From Solirubrobacter deserti (GTDB lineage: Bacteria > Actinomycetota > Thermoleophilia > Solirubrobacterales > Solirubrobacteraceae), in the NCBI RefSeq assembly GCF_003344625.1, contig NZ_QPKJ02000001.1, positions 434,001 through 498,000 of the forward strand: a DNA stretch of 64,000 bases. The letters run 5' to 3'. Positions 1 to 8,277 of this stretch are shown piece by piece (within the stretch, counting starts at the first letter, position 1; every line of letters begins with the position of its first letter). The notes under the pieces were generated by a model. The model was not told the DNA's origin. It was given only the letters and a program-made list of their open reading frames with translations, and searched no databases. A program made the translations under genes and the position numbers.

Positions 1-2
1 AC

Positions 3-1166
3 TTCTGGAACGGCTTCACCGGCGGCGACGGGCCGCAGATGCTCGCGCTGGTGCAGGCGGTGGAGAAGGAACATCCCGAGATCCGCGTGCGGATGGTGAC
101 CGCGCGCTGGGAGGACTTCTACACGAAGCTGCCGGCCGCCGTGGCGAGCGGCGAAGGGCCGGACGTCGCCCTCATGCACGTCGACCAGATCCCCACGAAC
201 GCCGCCCACCGCACCATCATGCCGCTCGACGACCTCGTCCGTGACCTCGATCTGCAGGAGGACGACTTCGCCGCGCCGGTCTGGCGCGCCGGGGCGGTGG
301 ACGGCCGACGCTACGGCGTGCCGCTCGACATGCACCCGATCGGGCTCTATGCCAACCAGCAGGTGCTGTCTGAGGCAGGGCTCGATCCCGAGAGCCTGCC
401 CACGACGCGCGACGAATATGAGTCCGCGCTCGAAGAGCTCAAGGGCAAGGGCGTCCAAGGGCACTGGGTGACGCCGTTCTTCTTCACCGGCGGGCACCAG
501 TTCATGTCGCTGCTGTGGCAGTTCGGCGGCGACCTGACCGACCCGGAGGCCACGCGTGCGACGTGGAACTCGGACGCGGGCGTGGAGGCGCTGGAGTGGA
601 TGCGGAGCCTGATCGCCAAGGGCTACTCGCCCCGCAACGTCGGCCAGGACGCGGACTCGATCGCATTCAAGAACGGCCAGAACGCGTTCATCTGGAACGG
701 CGCGTGGGCGATCGGCGACTACGGCTCGACCGAGGGCCTGGAGTGGACGCTCGCGCCGCTGCCGAAGATCGGGAGCGTGGCGGCCGCCTGGTCGAACTCC
801 CACAACTTCACCGTCATGCGCCAGCCCACGCCGGATCCGCAGCGGCTGGAAGCGGTGAAGGTGCTGATCGACGGCGTCACCCGCTCGCCCGCGTGGGCCG
901 AGGCGGGGCAGATCCCCGCGCGCCGGAGCGCCCGTGAGAGCGAGGCGTTCCGCAAGCTCGAGGCGCAGTCCGCGCTCGCCCGGCAGGTGCCCGATCTGCG
1001 CTTCGCGGCCGCGGCGCCCGGGCTGTCCGACGTGCGCGAGTCGACGCTGGACATCGCCGTCGCGCAGGCCATCAACGGCTCGCGTCCCGTGCGGGAGGCG
1101 CTCGACGACAGCGCGCGCCGGGCGAACGAGCTGCTCGCGCTCAACCGGGAGAAGTACGGCACATGA
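3..1166 (+). CDS. ABC sugar transporter, extracellular substrate-binding protein (5' truncated)
   Basis: Family 1 extracellular solute-binding protein of a carbohydrate ABC importer; it would capture the sugar outside the membrane and hand it to the two permeases that follow. The reading frame is open to the left window edge and opens with FWNGFTGGDGPQM, typical of the mature N-terminal strand of this family, so signal peptide and start lie outside the window. The later WNGAWAIGDYG and SNSHNFTVMR segments fit the family. The stop TGA overlaps the next ATG (ATGA at 1163-1166), indicating translational coupling in one operon. The exact sugar cannot be read; the GH43 enzyme at the operon end suggests a plant-type pentose oligosaccharide (inference). 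Confidence 0.92.
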   Translation, partial: FWNGFTGGDGPQMLALVQAVEKEHPEIRVRMVTARWEDFYTKLPAAVASGEGPDVALMHVDQIPTNAAHRTIMPLDDLVRDLDLQEDDFAAPVWRAGAVDGRRYGVPLDMHPIGLYANQQVLSEAGLDPESLPTTRDEYESALEELKGKGVQGHWVTPFFFTGGHQFMSLLWQFGGDLTDPEATRATWNSDAGVEALEWMRSLIAKGYSPRNVGQDADSIAFKNGQNAFIWNGAWAIGDYGSTEGLEWTLAPLPKIGSVAAAWSNSHNFTVMRQPTPDPQRLEAVKVLIDGVTRSPAWAEAGQIPARRSARESEAFRKLEAQSALARQVPDLRFAAAAPGLSDVRESTLDIAVAQAINGSRPVREALDDSARRANELLALNREKYGT

Positions 1167-2026
1167 AGCGCGCCACGCCCTGGCTGTTCCTCGCGCCGTA
1201 CCTGCTGCTCTTCAGCGCCTTCGTCGCCGCGCCGGTCCTCTACGGCCTGTGGATGTCCCTGCACAACTGGGACCAGTTCCTGCCGGAGAAGCCGTTCATC
1301 GGGCTGGAGAACTACGCGAACCTGTTCACGCCCGGCTCGGCCAAAGCGGGCCCGTTCTGGGACGCGATGCTCGCCACGGGCATCTTCACGCTCTTCAGCG
1401 TCCCGCTGCTCGTGGTGCTGCCGCTGGGCGTCGCGCTGCTGCTCAACCGCCGCTTCAAGGGCCGTGCCGTGTTCCGCGCGATCTACTTCGCGCCCTATGT
1501 CCTGGGCGTGGTGGTCGTCAGCATGGTGTTCCGTTTCGTGCTGGACCCGAACATCGGCGCGCTCAACCACCTGCTCGGGACGACGACGCCGTGGACCACC
1601 GCGCTCCCATGGGCGTGGGTGTCGCTGATCGGCATGACCGTGTGGTGGACGCTCGGCTTCAACGCCGTCATCTACCTCGCCGGCCTGCAGGACATCGACC
1701 GCTCGCTCTACGACGCCGCCGCGGTGGACGGCGCCGGCCGCTGGCAGCAGTTCTGGAACGTCACCCTGCCGTCGCTGCGGCCGGTGACCGTGTTCGTGGT
1801 CACGGTGACGATCCTCGCCTCGGCGAACTTGTTCGGCCAGTCTTACCTGATGACACAGGGCGCGCCCGAGGAGAGGACCCGCTCGGCGATCATGTTCATC
1901 GCCGAGGAAGGCTTCCAGGACTTCAACCTCGGCTCCGCCGCGGCGATGAGCTACGTGCTCGCCATGTTCCTGATGGCGCTCAGCGCGGGTGTGTTCTTCT
2001 TCTTCCGCAAGCGGGGTGCGGCGTGA
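1163..2026 (+). CDS. ABC sugar transporter permease (MalF/UgpA type)
   Basis: Inner-membrane permease of the sugar importer, 287 residues, with an N-terminal membrane segment (PWLFLAPYLLLFSAFVAAPV) and further hydrophobic segments typical of MalF-like proteins. The cytoplasmic EAA-type loop that contacts the ATPase is visible as YDAAAVDGAGRWQQFWNVTLP. Start ATG overlaps the stop of the binding protein, and its own stop overlaps the next GTG (GTGA at 2023-2026). No ATPase gene lies in the operon as far as visible, so it probably uses a shared MsiK-like ATPase encoded elsewhere, as is common for actinobacterial sugar importers (inference). Confidence 0.93.
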   Translation: MKRATPWLFLAPYLLLFSAFVAAPVLYGLWMSLHNWDQFLPEKPFIGLENYANLFTPGSAKAGPFWDAMLATGIFTLFSVPLLVVLPLGVALLLNRRFKGRAVFRAIYFAPYVLGVVVVSMVFRFVLDPNIGALNHLLGTTTPWTTALPWAWVSLIGMTVWWTLGFNAVIYLAGLQDIDRSLYDAAAVDGAGRWQQFWNVTLPSLRPVTVFVVTVTILASANLFGQSYLMTQGAPEERTRSAIMFIAEEGFQDFNLGSAAAMSYVLAMFLMALSAGVFFFFRKRGAA

Positions 2027-2841
2027 AGCGCGCATGGGTGTGGGTGGCGTTGATCGCGCTGTCGGTCATCTACCTCGCGCCGATCTTGTGGATGTTGGTG
2101 ACCGCGTTCAAGACCGAGGAGGAGTCGGCCGCCTCACCGCCGACATTGCTGCCGTCGCAGTGGTCGACGGAGGCGCTCGACACGATCTTCTCCTCCTCCG
2201 CGCAGACGCCGGTGCCGCGCTGGTTCGTGAACTCACTCGTCGCCGCGCTCGGCACCGGCCTGGTGGTCGTGCTCACGGCCGCCCCCGCCGCGTACGCGTT
2301 GGCGCGCATGGAGTTTCCGGGCAAGCGCCTCGTGTTCGGGTTGATCGTGGCGACGCTGTTCGTGCCGCCCATCATCTTCCTGGCACCTAACTATGAGATC
2401 GTGGAAGCACTCGGCTGGCTGGACTCCCTTCCGGCGGTGATCTTCCCCGTCTCGGCCGGCGCGTTCGGTGTCTTCTTCCTGCGTCAGTTCTTTGTCGGTC
2501 TCCCGAAGGAGCTCGAGGAGGCAGCGCTGCTGGACGGCGCGAACCGCCTGCAGGTGTTCCTGCGGATCGTGGTCCCGCTCTCGCGCCCGGCGCTCGCGAC
2601 GCTCTTCCTGCTGTCGGTCTTGACGAACTGGAACGACTTCCTGTGGCCGCTGTACGTGCTCTTCAACCCGGAGAACCTGACGCTCGGCCCCGGTCTCGGG
2701 TTGCTACAGGGCGCCAACCAGACCAACTACGCGCTGCTCATGGCCGGCGGCCTGGTCGCCAGCGTGCCGGTGCTCATCCTGTTCGCCGTCGCCCAGCGCT
2801 ACATCATCGAAGGCGTCTCGCGCAGCGGGCTCAAAGGGTGA
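2023..2841 (+). CDS. ABC sugar transporter permease (MalG/UgpE type)
   Basis: Second permease subunit, 272 residues from GTG 2023 (VKRAWVWVALIALSVIYLAP). The EAA loop is readable as ELEEAALLDGANRLQVFLRI, the contact point for the ATPase, and the protein ends with the family-typical RYIIEGVSRSGLKG. An open frame runs far upstream but only the part from 2023 matches the family; the start overlaps the previous stop by four bases. The stop overlaps the GTG of the glycosidase gene (2838-2841). Confidence 0.93.
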   Translation: MKRAWVWVALIALSVIYLAPILWMLVTAFKTEEESAASPPTLLPSQWSTEALDTIFSSSAQTPVPRWFVNSLVAALGTGLVVVLTAAPAAYALARMEFPGKRLVFGLIVATLFVPPIIFLAPNYEIVEALGWLDSLPAVIFPVSAGAFGVFFLRQFFVGLPKELEEAALLDGANRLQVFLRIVVPLSRPALATLFLLSVLTNWNDFLWPLYVLFNPENLTLGPGLGLLQGANQTNYALLMAGGLVASVPVLILFAVAQRYIIEGVSRSGLKG

Positions 2842-3689
2842 AGGTCTACGACGGATATTTCGCCGACCCGTTCGTGTTGCGTCTGCCCGAGGGTGGCTAC
2901 GCCGCGTACGGCACGGGGTCGATGGTCGACGGCCGCGCGTTCGAGATCCTGCGGTCCGCGGACCTCGTGCACTGGGAACGGGTGGGTGGAGCGCTGGAGC
3001 CGCTCGACGGCTTCACCGACTACTGGGCGCCCGAGGTCGCGTTCCACGACGGTGCCTACTACCTGTACTACTCGCCCGGCGTCGGAGACCAGGGACACCG
3101 TGTGCGGGTGGCGGTGTGCGAGTCACCCTGGGGCCCGTTCCGTGATGCGGGTGTGGTGCTGACTCCCGGCGAGCGCTTCGCGATCGACGCGAGCCCGTTC
3201 CGTGACGCTGACGGTCAGTGGTACCTGTACTACGCGTGTGACGTGCTCGAGGGCGAGCGCGTCGGCACGACCGTCGCCGTCGACCGCCTGGTGACGATGA
3301 CCGAGGTGGCCGGCGAGCCGCGCGTGCTCCTGCGCGCTTCCGACGACTGGCAGATCTTCCTACGCGACCGTGAGATGTACGGCGCCGTCTATGACTGGCA
3401 CACACTGGAAGGCCCGTTCGTGGTCCGGCGGGACGGGCGCTACGTGCTGTTCTACTCCGGTGGTTCATGGGAACGCGACACCTACGGCGTCTCGTACGCG
3501 ATCGCCGACCACCCGCTCGGGCCGTTCACCGAACCCGAGGTCGGACCGGTGGTGCTCCGCGACGGCCGCGGGCACAACTGCGTCGTCGACGACTCGATCG
3601 TCTACCACGCGTGGGAGGGCGAGCGGCGCGTGATGTGCGTCGCGCCCCTGCGATGGGACGGGCTCAGGCCTCGAGCCGTTCCCGCATGA
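2838..3689 (+). CDS. Glycoside hydrolase family 43 protein
   Basis: Five-bladed propeller glycosidase of family GH43 (beta-xylosidase/alpha-L-arabinofuranosidase group), 283 residues from GTG 2838. The three family-typical acidic residues can be placed: general base Asp10 in YFADPF, pKa modulator Asp117 in FAIDASPF and general acid Glu191 in TLEGPFV. No signal peptide is visible, so it probably acts in the cytoplasm on oligosaccharide brought in by the preceding importer, with which it is translationally coupled (GTGA overlap). Substrate specificity within GH43 cannot be read. The 3' end overlaps the convergent methyltransferase gene by 26 bases. Confidence 0.9.
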   Translation: MKVYDGYFADPFVLRLPEGGYAAYGTGSMVDGRAFEILRSADLVHWERVGGALEPLDGFTDYWAPEVAFHDGAYYLYYSPGVGDQGHRVRVAVCESPWGPFRDAGVVLTPGERFAIDASPFRDADGQWYLYYACDVLEGERVGTTVAVDRLVTMTEVAGEPRVLLRASDDWQIFLRDREMYGAVYDWHTLEGPFVVRRDGRYVLFYSGGSWERDTYGVSYAIADHPLGPFTEPEVGPVVLRDGRGHNCVVDDSIVYHAWEGERRVMCVAPLRWDGLRPRAVPA

Positions 3690-4464
3690 CCCGGATCGCC
3701 TCAGGGCTCTCGTCGATCAGCAGATAACGACGGCCGAGCTTGGCCGCGACCGCTCCGAGCGTCCCGGAGCCCGCGAACGGGTCCAGGCACAGGTCCCCGG
3801 GCCGGGAGCTCGCCTGCACGAAGCGGCGCAGCAACCCCTCCGGCTTCTGTGTCGGGTAACCCGTCTTCTCACGGCCCGTGGGGGAGACGATGGTGTGCCA
3901 GATGACGGACGTGGGCCGCTTGCCCTTGGCGGCCTTCTCGGGCGTCACCAGCCCGGGCGCCATGTACGGCTCACGGTCCACGCTCTCACTGTCGAAGTAG
4001 TACTCGCGCGGATCCTTCACGTACACGAGGATCGTGTCGTGCTTCTGCGGCCAGCGGCCCTTCGGCTTGGCGCCGTAGTCGTAGGCCCAGATCAGCTCGT
4101 TGAGGAAGTTCTCGCGACCGAACAGCTCGTCAAGGAAAAGCTTGACGTAATGAGCCTCGCGGTAGTCGACGTGCAGGTAGAGGGTGCCGGTCGGGTCGAG
4201 CACCCGCCACAGCTCCTCCAGCCGCGGGGCGAGGAAGCCCAGGTAGTCGTCGAAGTGATCCTTGTATGACGATTCCGCCAAGAGCTTGGTGGTGTAGCGA
4301 CGGCCACCGAAGCCGACGCGGTCACCGTCGTCGGCGGGGGTCATCACCAGTGAACGGCGGGTCTGCGTGCGCCCGGTGTTGAACGGTGGATCCGCGTACA
4401 CCATCTGCGCCATCGCGTCAGGCAGCTCGCGCAGGTGAGTGAGGTTGTCGCCCTCGAGGATCAG
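3664..4464 (-). CDS. Orphan DNA methyltransferase, beta class (N6-adenine/N4-cytosine)
   Basis: S-adenosylmethionine-dependent DNA amino-methyltransferase in beta-class order: catalytic DPPF near residues 25-28 and SAM-binding DPFAGSGTLG near the C-terminus. The first ATG (4413) would start only six residues before DPPF; the conserved EGDNLTHLRELPD block lies upstream in the same open frame, which contains no ATG, GTG or TTG. The likely start is therefore CTG 4464, which overlaps the stop of the upstream exporter gene as CTGA. No restriction endonuclease is adjacent, so it is probably a solitary regulatory or housekeeping methylase; target sequence unknown. The 3' end overlaps the GH43 gene tail-to-tail. 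Confidence 0.82.
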   Translation of the reverse strand: MILEGDNLTHLRELPDAMAQMVYADPPFNTGRTQTRRSLVMTPADDGDRVGFGGRRYTTKLLAESSYKDHFDDYLGFLAPRLEELWRVLDPTGTLYLHVDYREAHYVKLFLDELFGRENFLNELIWAYDYGAKPKGRWPQKHDTILVYVKDPREYYFDSESVDREPYMAPGLVTPEKAAKGKRPTSVIWHTIVSPTGREKTGYPTQKPEGLLRRFVQASSRPGDLCLDPFAGSGTLGAVAAKLGRRYLLIDESPEAIRVMRERLEA

Positions 4465-5069
4465 CGCCGGCCGCCCGTCAACACTGCGGCGGCACCGAGC
4501 GCGATGTACACCGCGCCGGTGACGCGGTGCCCGTGGCGAAAGCCCTTCAGCCGCTGGGCGGCGGTGGAGGCGGCGAAGGCGTAGGCGCAGTCGAGTGCGA
4601 ACCCGAGCGCGCCCAGCACGGCGCCGAGCACCAGGATCTGCGTCGCGACCGGGCCGCGGCCAGGATCGACGAACTGCGGCAGGAAGGCGAGGAAGAACAG
4701 CGTCACCTTCGGATTCAGCAGCTGCACGACGATCGCCTGTCGGTACGCGCTGCCGCGCGGGGTCTGCGCGGCAGCGTCGCCGCCGCGGCTGAGCAGCGCC
4801 TTCACGCCGAGGAAGACGAGGTAGGCCGCGCCCGCGTAGCGGATCACGTCGTAGGCGGTGTCCGAGGACGCGATCAGCGCGCTCAGTCCCACCGCGGCAG
4901 CGACCACGTTGATCGCCGTGCCCGTCAACAGCCCGAGCGCCGATGCGATCCCGGCCGAGCGGCCCTCCGCCATCGAGCGCGTGGCGATGTAGACCATGTT
5001 CGGCCCCGGGATCGCGATCAGCGCGAGCGCGGCGAGAGCGAACAGGGCGAGCGTGGACGCGGACGGCAC
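4461..5069 (-). CDS. LysE/RhtB family amino-acid exporter
   Basis: Integral membrane exporter of the LysE superfamily, 202 residues with about six hydrophobic segments and the family signature IPGPNMVYIATRSM near the N-terminus followed by GxxxALGLLTG. Members export amino acids or homoserine lactone-like compounds; the substrate cannot be told. The GTG start at 5069 is preceded by TAGGCT and only six bases, with no ribosome binding site, suggesting a leaderless transcript. Its stop overlaps the probable CTG start of the DNA methyltransferase. Confidence 0.9.
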   Translation of the reverse strand: MPSASTLALFALAALALIAIPGPNMVYIATRSMAEGRSAGIASALGLLTGTAINVVAAAVGLSALIASSDTAYDVIRYAGAAYLVFLGVKALLSRGGDAAAQTPRGSAYRQAIVVQLLNPKVTLFFLAFLPQFVDPGRGPVATQILVLGAVLGALGFALDCAYAFAASTAAQRLKGFRHGHRVTGAVYIALGAAAVLTGGRR

Positions 5070-5075
5070 CCGCCG

Positions 5076-5081
5076 AGCCTA
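5076..5081 (-). promoter_or_regulatory. Leaderless -10 element of the LysE-type gene
   Basis: TAGGCT on the minus strand followed by CGGCGG and the GTG start. It matches the TAnnnT pattern found a few bases before many starts in this window; no Shine-Dalgarno sequence is present. Confidence 0.55.
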
Positions 5082-5093
5082 TCGGCGCGCCCG

Positions 5094-5150
5094 GGGGAAT
5101 CGCCCTCTGGGCGATTCCCCGAGCGACGTGAGCCGCAAGGCGAGCGTCGC
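5094..5150 (+). repeat. Paired-hairpin intergenic repeat, copy A
   Basis: Two adjacent stem-loops fill the gap between the LysE gene and the end of the hydrolase-glycosyltransferase gene. Hairpin 1 has 12 perfect base pairs (5094-5105 with 5109-5120) around a TCT loop, with core GCCCTCTGGGC. Hairpin 2 pairs GCGACG (5123-5128) with CGTCGC (5145-5150) around an inner GCC/GGC stem. Copy B lies at 42862-42921 in reverse orientation. It may also act as transcription terminator for the minus-strand fusion gene, but the two-part architecture is shared with copy B. Confidence 0.75.
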
Positions 5151-5155
5151 CACCG

Positions 5156-7225
5156 TCAGAGCAGGTCGGATATCAGCGCTGCCGCGCGGGTCGCGCCGTA
5201 GGTGTCCACCGCGAGGTATTCCGGCTGGCGGCCGATCTCCTGCGCGATGGCGTCCGCGATCTGCTCCGGCCCGTCGGTCTCGAAGTCCATGAAGCGGCCC
5301 GCGCCGTAGCGCTCGAGCCGGTGGCGCACGTGGAAGTTCTGCTCGAAGTGGTGGCGCAGCGGGAACGCGAGGAAGGGGCGCTGGTTGGCGGTCAGCTCCA
5401 TCGCGGTCGTCAGCCCGCCCTGGACGACGGCCAGGTCGCACGCCGCCAGGTGCTGGTAGAGGTCGCGGACGTACGCGCGGATCTCCAGCCCGGGATGCGG
5501 GGGCAGCGTCGCCGGGTCGATCCGCGGGCCGGCCACGACGATCATTCGCAGCCCCGGCACGCGCTCCCGGGCCAGCGGGTACGCGGCGATCACGCTCCGC
5601 AGCAGCGCGCCGCCGACCCCCGAGCCGCCGACCGTGACCAGGCAGACCGGCTCGGGACCGTACCCGAGCGCGCTGCGGAGCCGCTCGCGGTCCGGCACCG
5701 GCGCGAAGCCGGTCACGTAGCCGGGGAAGTCGAAGTGTCGCTCGGTCCAGTCGCGGATCAGCGGCAGGTCGGCGCCGAACGCGTCGGGGACCACGTCGTC
5801 GGGTTCGCCGACGAACAGCGCGCGGTCGCGCAGCCCGGGATGGCGGTCGATGTGCTCGATCATCTCGGCGTTGTAGTCGGCGGTCAGCGCGGCCTCCCCG
5901 TCCACCGGCAGCCAGCCGACGAAGTCCGTCAGCCACACGTAGGGCGCGCGCTTGAGGGAGGGATTCTCGTGCAGGAAGTAGTCGAGCTCCCACGCCTCGT
6001 CGCCGATCCAGAGGTCGTAGTCCTGCGCCTCCACGACGTCGTGGAAGACCATGAAGTTCGCGATCAGGATCTCGTCCATCCGGCGCCAGGCCTGGAAGCA
6101 GTGCAGGTCGTGCTCGGCCGACTCGGACTCGAAGTGCGCGGACTCGTTGGCCAGGTGCGCGCTCGCCGGGTGGATGCGCTCACCCTCGGCCTCGAGCACG
6201 CGCGTGACGGGATTCTGCGCGAGCCAGTCGATGTCGAGGTCGGGGTGCAGGCGGCGCAGATCCTGCGCGATCGCGACGTCGCGGCGCGCGTGGCCGAGGC
6301 CGATGGGGGAGGAGACGAACAGCGCGCGGGGGCGCTTGGAGCGGACGCGCCGCGGCGGCTGGCCGCCCGCGAACTCGTATAGGAGCCGGTTGACCTCCAC
6401 GGGCTTGCGCGCCTGCGGCCCGTGGCCGACTCCCTCCATCGTCACCAGCCGTCCGCCGGTGGCCTCCGCCAGCGCGGCGCCCTGCGCGTGCGGCCGGATG
6501 CGGTCGTCGTCGCCGTGGATGACCAGGACCGGACACTGGATCCGTGAGACCGTGTCCTCGAACGACTCCAGCCGGCACAGGGAGAGCGCCGACATGGTGT
6601 TCGCGAGCGTCTCCGGGTCGGTCTCCAGCGCCCACTCGATGCAGTCCTCGATCTGCTTGGTCGAGTGCGGCTCGGTGAACATCTCGCCGAAGAAGAACTC
6701 CAGGAACCCGCGGTAGTCCTTGCGCCAGTAGTGGCGGTTGTACTTCGCCCACGGGTCGGTGGAGCCGGTCAGGTCCTCCTCGAAGCGGGCGCAGATCGCC
6801 CGCTCCGGGTGATTGGGCGCGAGCGAGGTCGAAGGGCCGATGTAGGCCACGCCGCGTACGCGCTCCGGGTGGTTCGCGGCCAGCAGCGTCGCCCACAGCG
6901 CGCCGCACGACAGACCCGCGAGGAAGGCCTCGCGGGTCTCGGTCGCGTCCAGGACAGCGAGCGCGTCGGCCGCGAACTCGGCCTCCGCGTACGCCTCGAC
7001 GCCGGGCGGGCGGTCCGACTTCCCGTTCCCGCGTCCGTCGAACGTGATCACGCGGAAATGCCGCGCCAGGTACGCGATCTGGGCCTTCCACAGGCGCGAG
7101 TGGATGATCGACCACGTCGGCAGCAGCAGGATCGTGTCGCGCCCGCTCCCGGAGACCTCGTAGAACAGCCGCACGCCGTTGCGGGTGACGTAGCCCTCGT
7201 GGTTCGGGTGGCGGGCGCGGCTCAC
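5156..7225 (-). CDS. Alpha/beta-hydrolase fused to MurG/GT1-like glycosyltransferase
   Basis: A 689-residue two-domain protein. Residues about 10-275 are an alpha/beta-hydrolase: oxyanion/strand region LLLPTWSIIHS, nucleophile elbow GLSCG with Ser106, acidic turn HGDDDRIRPH and catalytic His in GVGHGPQ, so the triad looks complete. Residues about 295-689 are a GT-B fold glycosyltransferase with SSPIGLGHARR at its N-terminus and a donor-binding block GGLTTAMELTANQRPF. No stop separates the halves. The GTG start at 7225 overlaps the stop of the upstream methyltransferase gene (GTGA). Substrate unknown; the context suggests tailoring of a small molecule or lipid (inference). Each domain is clear; the fusion is the unusual part. 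Confidence 0.87.
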   Translation of the reverse strand: MSRARHPNHEGYVTRNGVRLFYEVSGSGRDTILLLPTWSIIHSRLWKAQIAYLARHFRVITFDGRGNGKSDRPPGVEAYAEAEFAADALAVLDATETREAFLAGLSCGALWATLLAANHPERVRGVAYIGPSTSLAPNHPERAICARFEEDLTGSTDPWAKYNRHYWRKDYRGFLEFFFGEMFTEPHSTKQIEDCIEWALETDPETLANTMSALSLCRLESFEDTVSRIQCPVLVIHGDDDRIRPHAQGAALAEATGGRLVTMEGVGHGPQARKPVEVNRLLYEFAGGQPPRRVRSKRPRALFVSSPIGLGHARRDVAIAQDLRRLHPDLDIDWLAQNPVTRVLEAEGERIHPASAHLANESAHFESESAEHDLHCFQAWRRMDEILIANFMVFHDVVEAQDYDLWIGDEAWELDYFLHENPSLKRAPYVWLTDFVGWLPVDGEAALTADYNAEMIEHIDRHPGLRDRALFVGEPDDVVPDAFGADLPLIRDWTERHFDFPGYVTGFAPVPDRERLRSALGYGPEPVCLVTVGGSGVGGALLRSVIAAYPLARERVPGLRMIVVAGPRIDPATLPPHPGLEIRAYVRDLYQHLAACDLAVVQGGLTTAMELTANQRPFLAFPLRHHFEQNFHVRHRLERYGAGRFMDFETDGPEQIADAIAQEIGRQPEYLAVDTYGATRAAALISDLL

Positions 7226-8265
7226 CGGCGGACCTCGAACACGAGGTTGAACGGCGTCTCGGCCACGCGCCGGAAGCGCGTGAAGCCGGCGGCGGTGACG
7301 ACGTCGCGCAGCCGCGCCTCGCCGGCCTGCGCGCCGAGCGCGAGCCCGACGTCCTGGCTGAGCGACGCGGGCGTGCACACGAGCGTGGACACGGCGTAGT
7401 AGACGCGGCCGACCGGGTTCAGGTTCTCCTCGACCGTGTCGCCGGCGAACGGCTCCACCAGCAGCCACGTGCCGTCCGCGGCGAGCGCCTGGCGGATGTG
7501 GTGCGCGGCGCGGACCGGGTCGCCCATGTCGTGCAGGCAGTCGAACGTGGTCACGAGGTCGTAGTCGTGGCCGGGGAAGTCCTGCGCGCTGGCGACCTGG
7601 AAGCTGGCGGCGCTGGCCTTCGCGTTGGCCGCCGCGATCGACGCGTCGTGGTAGTCGAAGCCGCGCACGTCGGAGGCGGGGTAGGCGTCGGCCATGATCA
7701 GGGTGCTGGCGCCGTGGCCGCAGCCGACATCGGCGACGCGCGCGCCGGCGCGCAGCTTGTCCTCGACGCCCTCGAGCGCGGGAATCCAGGTCTGCGTGAG
7801 GTTGTGCTGATAGCCGGGGCGGAAAAAGCGTTCGCAGCCCTCGAACAGGTCGTGGCCGTGCTGGTGCCAGCCGACGCCGGCGCCGCTCTTGAACGCCTCG
7901 GCGATCTTCGGCTCGTCCCGCACCGCGGCGGTCATCAGCTGGAACGCGCCCGGGAGGAAGACGGGGCTGTCCTCCTCGGCGAGCGCCATCGCGTGCTCGG
8001 CGGGGAGCGCGTAGCGGCCGTCCTCGTAGGCGACGTAGCCGCCCGCGGCCTGCGCGTTGAGCCACTCGCGCACGTAGCGCTCGCTCGTCTGGGTCTTGTC
8101 CGCGAGCTCGCGCGGCGTGAGCGCGCCGGCGCCGGCCATCGCCTTGTAGAGGCCGAGCCGGTCGCCGATCACCACAAGGGCGGCGTTGAGCGTCGCGCCG
8201 AGCTCACCCACCGCGGTCATGACGAAGTCCTGGAGCTTGGCCTCGTCGATTGTCTGTGTCGTCAT
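7222..8265 (-). CDS. SAM-dependent methyltransferase with winged-helix N-domain
   Basis: Class I methyltransferase of 347 residues. The first ~100 residues (ALTPRELADKTQTSERYVREW) form the winged-helix dimerisation domain seen in Rv2258c-like and O-methyltransferase-like enzymes; the SAM-binding glycine motif VADVGCGHGAST lies near residues 175-186, followed by GFDYHDAS and the motif TTFDCLHDMGDP. Small-molecule rather than nucleic-acid methylation is likely from this architecture. The ATG is preceded by TAGCGT and six bases (CGCGCC) without ribosome binding site; the TAG of that hexamer is the stop codon of the regulator gene upstream. The gene heads a translationally coupled pair with the hydrolase-glycosyltransferase. 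Confidence 0.88.
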   Translation of the reverse strand: MTTQTIDEAKLQDFVMTAVGELGATLNAALVVIGDRLGLYKAMAGAGALTPRELADKTQTSERYVREWLNAQAAGGYVAYEDGRYALPAEHAMALAEEDSPVFLPGAFQLMTAAVRDEPKIAEAFKSGAGVGWHQHGHDLFEGCERFFRPGYQHNLTQTWIPALEGVEDKLRAGARVADVGCGHGASTLIMADAYPASDVRGFDYHDASIAAANAKASAASFQVASAQDFPGHDYDLVTTFDCLHDMGDPVRAAHHIRQALAADGTWLLVEPFAGDTVEENLNPVGRVYYAVSTLVCTPASLSQDVGLALGAQAGEARLRDVVTAAGFTRFRRVAETPFNLVFEVRR

Positions 8266-8271
8266 GGCGCG

Positions 8272-8277
8272 ACGCTA
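8272..8277 (-). promoter_or_regulatory. Leaderless -10 element of the methyltransferase gene
   Basis: TAGCGT followed by CGCGCC and ATG. Its TAG doubles as the stop codon of the LuxR-type regulator. The spacer CGCGCC is identical to that before the regulator's own ATG at 11091. Confidence 0.5.

Noticed and set aside
3664..4464. Restriction-modification system
   Set aside because: Only a methyltransferase is present; neighbours are a glycosidase and an amino-acid exporter, so no nuclease partner is supported.
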